Source: Methanomicrobiales archaeon
Lineage (GTDB): Archaea; Halobacteriota; Methanomicrobia; Methanomicrobiales; Methanoculleaceae
NCBI GenBank assembly: GCA_012797575.1
Contig: JAAZOW010000059.1
Span: 1-5,400 of the forward strand
Reading direction: 5' to 3'
Length of the DNA stretch: 5,400 bases
Shown here: positions 1 through 5,400 of the stretch, piece by piece
Layout of the letters: every line of letters starts with the position of its first letter
Position numbering within the stretch: the stretch's first letter is position 1
Translations under genes and position numbers: made by a program
The notes under the pieces: generated by a model
What the model was told of the DNA's origin: nothing
What the model saw: only the letters and a program-made list of their open reading frames with translations
Databases searched by the model: none

Positions 1-7
1 GAGAGAT

Positions 8-44
8 GTCTTCAATCCCGCAGGGGTACGTGTGCTAATGTCTC
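8..44. CRISPR. Single CRISPR-repeat-like unit at the window edge
   Basis: On the plus strand the segment begins GTCTTCAATCCCGCAGGGG, close to the GTTTCAATCCC...GGGG start seen in many archaeal and bacterial CRISPR repeats. Read on the minus strand it ends in GGGATTGAAGAC, close to the usual ATTGAAAC/ATTGAAAG crRNA handle. The likely length (about 37 nt) fits a repeat. It sits immediately beyond the stop codon of the permease gene, and only 7 bases lie to its left, so no second copy or spacer can be seen. The right boundary is uncertain (44 to 48). It could be the terminal, degenerate repeat of an array to the left, an isolated remnant, or chance resemblance. If the handle is oriented as usual, the array would be read leftward and its leader would fall inside the permease gene, which counts against a normal leader-end repeat. 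Confidence 0.3.
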
Positions 45-50
45 AAACGG

Positions 51-1271
51 TCACGTAAATCCTCGGATCGCCTCGACCGGGTTCATCCGGGTCGCTTTTC
101 TAGCAGGGTAGATCCCGGCCACGAGAGAGAATACGACCGCGATCCCGAGCCCGGCAAGGAGCAGGCCTGGAGAAAGCCGCGCGATCTCGCTCCCGAAGAT
201 GCTGGAGAATTCTGGGCCGAGTTGGGCGATGATAAACGGCCTGCCGGCTACGTTCATCACCGATGTGAAGAGGGCACCAAAGACTCCGCCCAGAGCCCCC
301 CCGATGACCCCGATCAGCAGGCACTCGTAGAGCACAAGCCGGATCACATCATTCTCTGACGCCCCGATGGCCATCGTGATCCCGATCTCCCTCGTCCGCT
401 CATACACCGAGGTCGTCATGGTGGTGGTGATCATCATCCCCCCCACCACCAGTGCAAAGGCGGCAAAGATCATAAAGACGATCATAACAGCGTCCATGAA
501 CTGGTTGACCGCCCGGATCTGCTCAAACGCACCCGACGCCTCAAGCCCCTGGCTGGTGATACGGTCCACAACAGAAAAGACCCGGTCGGGGTCATCAACC
601 CTGACAAAGACCGTATCGTAGCCCTGCCCACTCCCCCGGATCGCTGCTGCACTCTCCATATCGATGAGCATCATCCGGTCAAACTTATCATCCCGACCGC
701 CCAGAGTTCCCACGATCGCAAGCGAGACCTCTTTATCGCTGGGCATCCCCTGCTCATCATACTCCCGCACCATGGCGATGAACGGATCGCCCATCCGGAT
801 CCCCTCGTTTCTCTGAAGCATCGTCCCGAGATCAGCGCCCACAACCACCTCATTCGCCCTGGGAGAGAAAACCCCCCCGCTGGTGTATTTGAGGCGGAGC
901 ACCTCATCGATCTCATCAGCTCTCACCGCCAAGATCTGGAGAAACGTCTGTTTCTTTGTGGCATACGAATCGGAGAAGACGGGAGCTGCAGCGGTCACAT
1001 GGGGAATAGAGCGGAGGTGATCCACGCGCGCTTGGGTGATGAGCTGAGTCACCTCCTGGTCGGTCTGTGGATGGACCTCGATGAGGGTGAGGTCTGACTG
1101 TGTCTTGACCGTCTCGATAGCCTGGTACCGGATCCCCTCGCCGAGCGCGACGACCCCGATGATCGCCGCCACTCCGATCGCGATCCCGATGACCGTGAGC
1201 ACCACGCGAAGACGCTTGCTGCGGAGCTGGCGTGCAGATAACCTCAGGAACTCAACCTCCCTGCCGATCAT
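51..1271 (-). CDS. MacB/FtsX-type ABC transporter permease
   Basis: This is the membrane subunit of an ABC transporter of the MacB/LolC/FtsX (SalY) class, 406 aa, the usual length. It shows one N-terminal helix (about residues 22-44, after a basic LRSKRLR stretch), a roughly 210-residue extracytoplasmic domain of MacB periplasmic-core type (about 45-258), then three C-terminal helices (about 259-283, 309-336 and 368-388). The coupling motif ERTREIG at 291-297, followed by AIGAS, and the terminal YPARKATRMNPVEAIR at 388-403 are hallmarks of this family; the former faces the ATPase. The ATG overlaps the TGA of the upstream ATPase gene as ATGA, and a GGGAGG site at 1280-1285, 8 nt upstream, supports this start. 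It is the last gene of the operon. I see no convincing terminator in the 50 bases after the stop. The transporter class is secure. The substrate is unknown, and no MacA-like adaptor is encoded nearby. Confidence 0.95.
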   Translation of the reverse strand: MIGREVEFLRLSARQLRSKRLRVVLTVIGIAIGVAAIIGVVALGEGIRYQAIETVKTQSDLTLIEVHPQTDQEVTQLITQARVDHLRSIPHVTAAAPVFSDSYATKKQTFLQILAVRADEIDEVLRLKYTSGGVFSPRANEVVVGADLGTMLQRNEGIRMGDPFIAMVREYDEQGMPSDKEVSLAIVGTLGGRDDKFDRMMLIDMESAAAIRGSGQGYDTVFVRVDDPDRVFSVVDRITSQGLEASGAFEQIRAVNQFMDAVMIVFMIFAAFALVVGGMMITTTMTTSVYERTREIGITMAIGASENDVIRLVLYECLLIGVIGGALGGVFGALFTSVMNVAGRPFIIAQLGPEFSSIFGSEIARLSPGLLLAGLGIAVVFSLVAGIYPARKATRMNPVEAIRGFT

Positions 1272-1933
1272 GCCACCACCCTCCCATCCCGGAGCTCGAT
1301 GGTCCGATCACAGTAGGAGGCCATTTCCCGTTCATGGGTCACGACGAGGAAGGTGACCTGCTGATCCTGGTTGATCGTGCGCATCAACCTGTAGATCTCG
1401 GCACTGGTCTTTGAATCGAGGTTACCTGTCGGCTCATCGGCGAGGACGATATGGGGATCCCCTACGAGGGCCCGTGCAATCGCCACCCTCTGCTGCTCCC
1501 CGCCTGAGAGCTCGTGGGGGAGGTGATCGGCCCGGTCTGCAAGGCCAACAAGTTTCAGCAGACGTTGCGCCTGTTGGTTTCGTTCCTCCCAGGGGGTGTA
1601 GTTAAAGAGCAGGGGGTAGGCGACGTTCTCGATCGCGGTGATAGTCGGGATCAGGTTGAACTGCTGGAAGACAAACCCCACCTCGGTTCTCCGGAGATGG
1701 ATCAGCCTTTTTCGGTCCGCATAGTCGACTTCATCATCATCAAAGTACACAGAACCCCTGGTAGGGGCATCAAGCCCCCCCAGGATGTTCATGAGGGTGC
1801 TCTTCCCGCTCCCGCTCCTCCCGATGAGAGCCACAAACTCTCCAGGAGCGATCGTGATCGAGACATCGCGGAGTGCAGTGACTCCGTTTCCAAACTGCCT
1901 GGTCAAGGACTCGGTTCGAATACTCGCTGTCAT
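1268..1933 (-). CDS. ABC transporter ATP-binding protein, LolD/MacB class
   Basis: This is the cytoplasmic ATPase that powers the permease encoded next to it, 221 aa, typical of the SalX/LolD (COG1136-like) group. All catalytic motifs are intact: Walker A GRSGSGKST at 38-46, Q-loop Gln at 90-91 (FVFQQFNL), signature LSGGEQQRVAIARAL starting at 142, Walker B IVLADE at 162-167 with catalytic Glu167, D-loop NLDS at 171-174 and switch His200. The FQQFNLIPTITAIENV stretch and PTGNLDS are characteristic of the LolD/MacB/FtsE-type subfamily. It is expected to act as a dimer with two permease copies. The ATG lies 3 nt beyond the upstream stop codon, with AGGAGA at 1941-1946 placed 7 nt ahead of it inside the end of the previous gene. 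Its stop overlaps the permease start, so the two subunits are likely translationally coupled and made in equal amounts. No residue needed for ATP hydrolysis is missing. Confidence 0.97.
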   Translation of the reverse strand: MTASIRTESLTRQFGNGVTALRDVSITIAPGEFVALIGRSGSGKSTLMNILGGLDAPTRGSVYFDDDEVDYADRKRLIHLRRTEVGFVFQQFNLIPTITAIENVAYPLLFNYTPWEERNQQAQRLLKLVGLADRADHLPHELSGGEQQRVAIARALVGDPHIVLADEPTGNLDSKTSAEIYRLMRTINQDQQVTFLVVTHEREMASYCDRTIELRDGRVVA

Positions 1934-1936
1934 AGC

Positions 1937-2920
1937 TCAATCTCCTGCGACCTGGACCGCCAGGATCGTGTTTGCAAGTTGGAGGTAGTCGCCCTGATCG
2001 CGGACGACGACCTTGTTATTCTCCCGCCTGAGGTAGGGCTTGATCTCCCGTGTCTCAAACCCTATCTGGGTCTGAGAGTCGAGGACGAAGGCGTCGAACC
2101 ATTCCTTGCCGCGGTAGTTCGGAAAGAGCAGAGAGAAGATGGTGCGCATCAGAAGAGGGGTCTGCTCTTCATCGACCCGGTTGACACGGAGACTGTTGAT
2201 CTCGAAGTCGCGATCCCGCGAATACCCTCCCGACGGGGCAATCAGGAAGAGCTCCGCCCCCTCGATCTCATCGGTGGGGAGCGTTCCTTCAAAGATCATC
2301 TCACTGGAGGCCATCTCCGGGGATACCCCAAAGCTCGAGAAGAGGATGTCACACCCTTCCTTGACCCAGATCAGCCGCCAGGGCTCCGCGACATCCTCGT
2401 AAATCACCAGGAGTGCCATACCAAAGATTGCCACCGAACTCTCAGGTGGTCCTGACTGGGTGAGCGTGACGGTAAAGTCGTTCTCGCCCGGGTGCAGGGG
2501 CGGGAGAAGGTATGCATCGGTGCCTGAGTAGAAGTCATAGGTTCCTACCACACCCTTGCTGTCCACGTAGCGGGCAACACTCTCCAGATCGGATGAAAGA
2601 TCCCGTGAGTCGGAGAGGTTGTAGAGGGGATAGAATGGTTTTTGGTTGAAGTTACTCCAGGCCCAGTAGAGGTACAGCCGCTGGAACCGAACCTCGGCAC
2701 CGGGAGGGAGGTCAAGGGAAAATGAGGTAACATAAGTCTCATCACTCCCAACGCCACCACGATAGGCGCTATCCCCGGTCGTGTAGAGGTACTGCAGGCG
2801 CCCCTCATCATAATACACATCCGCCAGGGGACGGTCTCCTGCATAGGTGGCACCTGCTGTGGTGATGAGCCCCATACAGAGAAGGGTAAGGAGGAGAAGC
2901 CACCGGTTAGGAGAAGACAT
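1937..2920 (-). CDS. Secreted DUF3344-family protein (short paralogue)
   Basis: A 327-aa exported protein of unknown function. Residues 1-27 form a Sec signal peptide: short basic start, hydrophobic core WLLLLTLLCMGLITTAG, and likely cleavage after ATYA. The rest is a beta-rich domain that I assign to DUF3344 by resemblance to its larger neighbour. It has an early aromatic strand (RLYLYWAWSN, 81-90), a central hydrophobic strand (SVAIFGMALLVIYED, 162-176), then WVKEG at 185-189 aligning with WVAEG in the upstream protein, each followed by a TLP turn. The C-terminus (LQLANTILAVQV) resembles the closing strand of such domains. There is no second hydrophobic segment, so the mature protein should be free outside the membrane or held by partners. 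The ATG overlaps the end of the upstream gene by 14 nt, and GAGGG at 2926-2930, 5 nt ahead, fixes the start. The only mature-region cysteine is Cys190. The domain call is from memory, not a search. Confidence 0.85.
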   Translation of the reverse strand: MSSPNRWLLLLTLLCMGLITTAGATYAGDRPLADVYYDEGRLQYLYTTGDSAYRGGVGSDETYVTSFSLDLPPGAEVRFQRLYLYWAWSNFNQKPFYPLYNLSDSRDLSSDLESVARYVDSKGVVGTYDFYSGTDAYLLPPLHPGENDFTVTLTQSGPPESSVAIFGMALLVIYEDVAEPWRLIWVKEGCDILFSSFGVSPEMASSEMIFEGTLPTDEIEGAELFLIAPSGGYSRDRDFEINSLRVNRVDEEQTPLLMRTIFSLLFPNYRGKEWFDAFVLDSQTQIGFETREIKPYLRRENNKVVVRDQGDYLQLANTILAVQVAGD

Positions 2921-4721
2921 ACGTGCCCTCTGCGACGTTGTTACTGCGGTCAGAGTCTTTCAATAACCCGCCTTCATCAACCACAGCCTTCACGGTATGG
3001 GAGCCCGGTGAAGCGTAGACCGGCAGCTCTGACCTCTCAGACCCCCCGACCTTCAGACCGTCCGGATACTCCTTGTTCATAACCCTTTCTCCGTCCAGAT
3101 ATACGGAGAGCGTGAAGGAAGGAGCATCACTCCCCCCCAGATTGGTCACCGTGACCGGGAGGAGATAGACCTGTGAGGCATCCTGCGCAGTCGCCGGTAG
3201 GACTAGGGCAACCGGGGGGAGCAGGGAGAGTATGATCATCGTGCCGAGGAGGAGTGAAAATATCTTTCGGTAGCGCCCGGGTGGCCTTCTGGCGAACAGG
3301 AGAAGCGCCAGTGACAGTGCTGCCCCGATGGCGAGAACCTGAAGGGTTGCACTACCCTGCTGGACCGCATCGCCCGGCCGGTAGGGATCTTCGATCGAGA
3401 CTGTGAGATCCGGAACGGTTCCTACCGTGACCAACTTCTCTTTTTTGTTATTTGACGGGTTCACATCTCCGGGGATATCGACCTCCCCCTGGACGGTATA
3501 ACTCCCTTTTGTGGGGTTCCAGGGGATCGATACCTGCACAATCCCGCTCCTCTCGATCGTGACCTGCCTGGCATCGAGGAGATCGCCATCGATCCTGACC
3601 TTCACTTCAGCCGGAGCAGATGGCAACGCCCCAAGGTTTCTGATCGTCAGGATGATCGCCGCATCCTCCCCTGCAAAGGCATCCTTCACCTCGATCGCAT
3701 CCAACATCAGATCAGGTCCCGTGGCGCTTGCACGAGGTCTCTCCAGGGTGAGCATCGCAAGGACCGGATGGAGATAATGTTCGCCTTCCGGCGGATTTGC
3801 TGCGGCTGATATGATGCCATCCCCATCAAGATCACGACCCCTCTGGAATGTGACCACATTATCGCCTTTCTTCAGGAGCGAGAGCACATCGAAGACCTCG
3901 ATGTCCACATACCGGGATTTGATGGGGTTGTAATATCCGGCATTGAAGGACGTCTCGTCTGCGATATCCTTGACGCCGGAAGGATACCCGGGGTAGTCCA
4001 CATCCGGCCCCAGGTCGCGGGAGTTGAACAGGACATAACTTGGCTCACCCCGGGTCGATGTCACGAACTTGACGGTGAGGTTGGCTGCCTGGACACTCTG
4101 GGTGCCGCTGACAGGGAGAGTGACTGAACACTCATCGAGTGTGGTGCTGTGTAGCCCGGTATCCCATCCCTCTCCGTGGAGATTCACGTTCCCCTCTGCC
4201 ACCCAGTACTGTGTGGTTATGCCTGGGGCGTCCGGCACTGCGGCGAGGGTCACCACCGAGTAGATACGGCCATCCAGCTTGTTGTCCGGCTCGAATCTGC
4301 TGGAGTTGGCGATGATGGTGTTCCTGCCTGCGGTCAGCAGGGTCGTGGTGTCGTAGGCTACCCAGTAGACACCGTAACCGGTGGCGTAGACATTTTCGCT
4401 CCTGTCATCGCTTCCGTAGAGCCTGATCCGAGGGAGAGTTCTTCCGTTCACGGTCAGATCCGTCCACCCGGTGTACCGGGGGGTTCCCCCCCAGACACCG
4501 ACGTAAGTCCGGGCCCATTGCGCTTTCCCGTCAAGGTCAAACGTGAGAGTAGCGGGGGGATCATCAAGCCCGTATACGCCGTAGGTGTGCATCGTTCCAG
4601 GGACTTCCCCCTGGGCTGTGATCTCGAAAGAAATCCCATCAAAGTCATATACAGCACTACCGGGCGTCGTGCAGAGCAGGGCCAGAAACAGTGTGATCAG
4701 GAACATGGTACGCTTTCTCAT
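2907..4721 (-). CDS. DUF3344/CARDB exported protein with internal membrane hairpin
   Basis: A 604-aa exported protein, first of the four-gene cluster. The order is: signal peptide at 1-23 (basic MRKR start, cleavage probably after GSA); a DUF3344 domain, about 25-330, with the WVAEG motif at 173-177, an acidic DLDGDG loop at 297-302 and the closing HYLHPVLAML; a CARDB-type Ig-like domain, about 335-435, with the typical PDL start, TIRNLG strand and NPSNN end; two hydrophobic helices (460-476 and 487-508) joined by the very basic RRPPGRYRK; and a second CARDB-like domain, about 514-604, with VTNLG and SDRSNN. The basic linker should be cytoplasmic, leaving both CARDB domains and DUF3344 outside. 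Function is unknown; an extracellular partner or client of the downstream ABC transporter is an inference from the operon. The next upstream ATG, 19 nt away, is out of frame. The purine-rich GAGAGAGA ahead of the start is only a weak ribosome site; Met6 is a less likely alternative start. Confidence 0.9.
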   Translation of the reverse strand: MRKRTMFLITLFLALLCTTPGSAVYDFDGISFEITAQGEVPGTMHTYGVYGLDDPPATLTFDLDGKAQWARTYVGVWGGTPRYTGWTDLTVNGRTLPRIRLYGSDDRSENVYATGYGVYWVAYDTTTLLTAGRNTIIANSSRFEPDNKLDGRIYSVVTLAAVPDAPGITTQYWVAEGNVNLHGEGWDTGLHSTTLDECSVTLPVSGTQSVQAANLTVKFVTSTRGEPSYVLFNSRDLGPDVDYPGYPSGVKDIADETSFNAGYYNPIKSRYVDIEVFDVLSLLKKGDNVVTFQRGRDLDGDGIISAAANPPEGEHYLHPVLAMLTLERPRASATGPDLMLDAIEVKDAFAGEDAAIILTIRNLGALPSAPAEVKVRIDGDLLDARQVTIERSGIVQVSIPWNPTKGSYTVQGEVDIPGDVNPSNNKKEKLVTVGTVPDLTVSIEDPYRPGDAVQQGSATLQVLAIGAALSLALLLFARRPPGRYRKIFSLLLGTMIILSLLPPVALVLPATAQDASQVYLLPVTVTNLGGSDAPSFTLSVYLDGERVMNKEYPDGLKVGGSERSELPVYASPGSHTVKAVVDEGGLLKDSDRSNNVAEGTYVFS

Positions 4722-5019
4722 GGAATCATCTCTCTCTCATGTTCGGGAGGGGTAACCGCACCTCCCGTGCGGTGATCGGTTCTCGTACCAGCAGGGGAAA
4801 GATCATCGTCCCCAAGAGAGCCGGAGGATATCCGACCGCACAGCAACAAAATCGTCTGGTGGTGCGCATGCCGCACTCCCCATGAACATCTCTCCGGTTT
4901 TGGTAACGGAAGGCTCGCTCCTCTGCCCCATTGTATCCTGGACCTGGGGTTTTTGTGGAAGGGGGTTTGCCCTCTCCCCTGGCGCGGTGGCTCAGCACGA
5001 TCCACTGCCCCATGAGCAT
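4722..5019 (-). other. 298-bp leader/intergenic region before the DUF3344-ABC operon
   Basis: This is the gap between the upstream surface-protein gene and the operon. It has no clear BRE/TATA element such as a TTTATATA box. The least GC-rich stretches (GATTTTGTTG near 4844-4854 on the minus strand and GGATACAATGG near 4928-4938) are unconvincing. Short near-repeats of ATGGGG(C)AG occur at three places, and a pair of competing hairpins lies next to the start codon. There is no hairpin with a T-run to end the upstream transcript, so read-through from the upstream gene is possible. One open frame of 97 codons runs from the ATG at 5019, which directly follows the upstream TAA, to a TGA at 4726. 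It has a strong GGGGAGG site ahead of it, but its product is Arg/Pro/Gly-rich with a Cys cluster and resembles no protein I know, so I do not call it a gene. Confidence 0.6.
4744..4777 (-). promoter_or_regulatory. Mutually exclusive hairpins in the 5' leader
   Basis: Two perfect 7-bp stems share the same bases. Stem A pairs CGGGAGG at 4744-4750 with CCTCCCG at 4761-4767 around a 10-nt loop. Stem B pairs ACCGCAC at 4755-4761 with GTGCGGT at 4767-4773 around the 5-nt loop CTCCC, and continues after one mismatch with three more pairs (4751-4753 with 4775-4777, one of them a G-T pair). Because both stems use 4761 and 4767, and each stem's arm falls in the other's loop, they cannot form together. 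They end 22 nt before the ATG of the 604-aa protein gene. The layout resembles a small translational or transcriptional switch. No ligand class is recognised, and in GC-rich DNA it could arise by chance. Confidence 0.35.
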
Positions 5020-5400
5020 TTAGGCCTCCCCCCTCCCTAACCCTAGCACCCATACAGGGCTCCCTGGGATGGATTCGTTGTCAACCGAGAGGTAGGCATC
5101 AGATGGGCGCAGCCCGTCTGGAACCTCAAAGAGGATCGACCCATCGAGGGACTCTTTTCTGTCGAGTGTCTTCTGCGTGTACACTTCTCCAAACGAGGTT
5201 GAGGCGTTTGCCGGGATATGGAGAGGCATGAACTCTCCTCCTTCCCCATGGAGCGTGAACGCCGGGAGCGCGGGTGTCTCGATGGTGTAGTTCACTCCGT
5301 CGAAGTTGCCGCGATGGGTTACGCGCATGTGGATGACCATATAGGTCTTTCCTTCCGGTGCCGTTACACTGACAGTCTCGCCGTCGGCCCTGTACCAGAA
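5020..5400 (-). CDS. C-terminal part of an extracytoplasmic DUF4352-like protein (partial)
   Basis: An open frame of 126 codons before its TAA continues without a stop to the right edge, so the true start lies outside the window and the internal Met at 5340 is not the start. The visible part reads as a beta-sandwich: a VSVTAPEGKTYMVIHMRVTHRGN stretch broken by turns, then FMPLHIPANAS, and GSILFEVPDG followed by DAYLSVD. This pattern (PEGK-hydrophobic strand, then a strand ending in LFEVP) is typical of DUF4352 and related Ig-like domains on archaeal secreted proteins and lipoproteins. That assignment is from pattern memory and is moderate. Whether it has a signal peptide or lipobox cannot be seen. 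It lies on the same strand as the operon, 298 bp upstream, so it may belong to the same surface-protein locus. The last residues (LGLGRGEA) are encoded by very G-rich DNA that also contains a strong Shine-Dalgarno-like GGGGAGG. Confidence 0.7.
   Translation of the reverse strand, partial: FWYRADGETVSVTAPEGKTYMVIHMRVTHRGNFDGVNYTIETPALPAFTLHGEGGEFMPLHIPANASTSFGEVYTQKTLDRKESLDGSILFEVPDGLRPSDAYLSVDNESIPGSPVWVLGLGRGEA

Noticed and set aside
1..50. Transcription terminator after the permease gene
   Set aside because: The only fold is a 3-bp CCC/GGG stem, and no T-rich run follows on the minus strand.
1514..2455. 313-codon open frame on the plus strand
   Set aside because: It lies antisense to the ATPase gene and the 327-aa DUF3344 gene, both of which have clear motifs, a signal peptide or well-placed ribosome sites. 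Its product shows no domain, so it is a shadow of GC-rich coding sequence.
2910..3239. Internal start at Met495 giving a separate secreted CARDB protein
   Set aside because: It would begin in the middle of a hydrophobic helix without a basic lead, and the minus-strand bases ahead of it contain no Shine-Dalgarno match.
4176..4775. 199-codon open frame on the plus strand
   Set aside because: It is antisense to the start of the 604-aa gene and the leader, has no recognisable product, and reads as the shadow of the real gene.
5030..5046. Telomere-like CCTAACCCTAG repeat
   Set aside because: Only about one and a half units are present, inside the coding end of the partial gene. It is chance in G-rich codons.
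4981..5055. Possible tRNA beginning GGCGCGGTGGCTCAGC
   Set aside because: The first 15 bases resemble an acceptor arm and D-arm, but there is no G18-G19 loop, no matching D-stem half, no GGTTCGAATCC-type T-arm and no matching acceptor 3' half.

Overview
The window suggests a moderately GC-rich (roughly 55-60% by eye) methanogenic archaeon, most likely of the Methanomicrobiales (Methanoculleus- or Methanofollis-like). This placement is an inference. It rests on DUF3344 surface proteins, CARDB-type Ig-like domains, a SalX/SalY-type ABC pair and overlapping starts with GGAGG-type Shine-Dalgarno sites. No rRNA or other phylogenetic marker is present, so the genus is not proven.

Every credible gene lies on the minus strand, so the operon reads from right to left. 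At the right edge (5400-5020) is the C-terminal end of a protein that runs out of the window and resembles an extracytoplasmic DUF4352-type beta-sandwich. A 298-bp gap (5019-4722) follows. It has no clear TATA box, but it holds two mutually exclusive hairpins just before the next start codon, a set of short repeated motifs, and a 97-codon open frame of doubtful reality. Then come four tightly packed genes: a 604-aa secreted/membrane protein (DUF3344, CARDB, a two-helix membrane hairpin, then a second CARDB-like domain); a 327-aa secreted DUF3344 protein (14-nt overlap); a 221-aa ABC ATPase of the LolD/MacB class (3-nt gap); and a 406-aa four-helix FtsX/MacB-type permease (4-nt ATGA overlap). 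The last 50 bases on the left contain one sequence that looks like an archaeal CRISPR repeat.

The packing implies that the two DUF3344 proteins and the ABC transporter are made together and probably act together. MacB-type transporters usually do not carry substrate through a central channel; they transmit ATP-driven movement to extracytoplasmic partners. In bacteria the partner is MacA or a lipoprotein carrier. None is encoded here, and an archaeon has no bacterial-type outer membrane. The DUF3344 proteins take that place in the operon. The proposal that they are the extracellular partners or clients of the transporter is the main idea from this window, and it is inference from gene order and topology.
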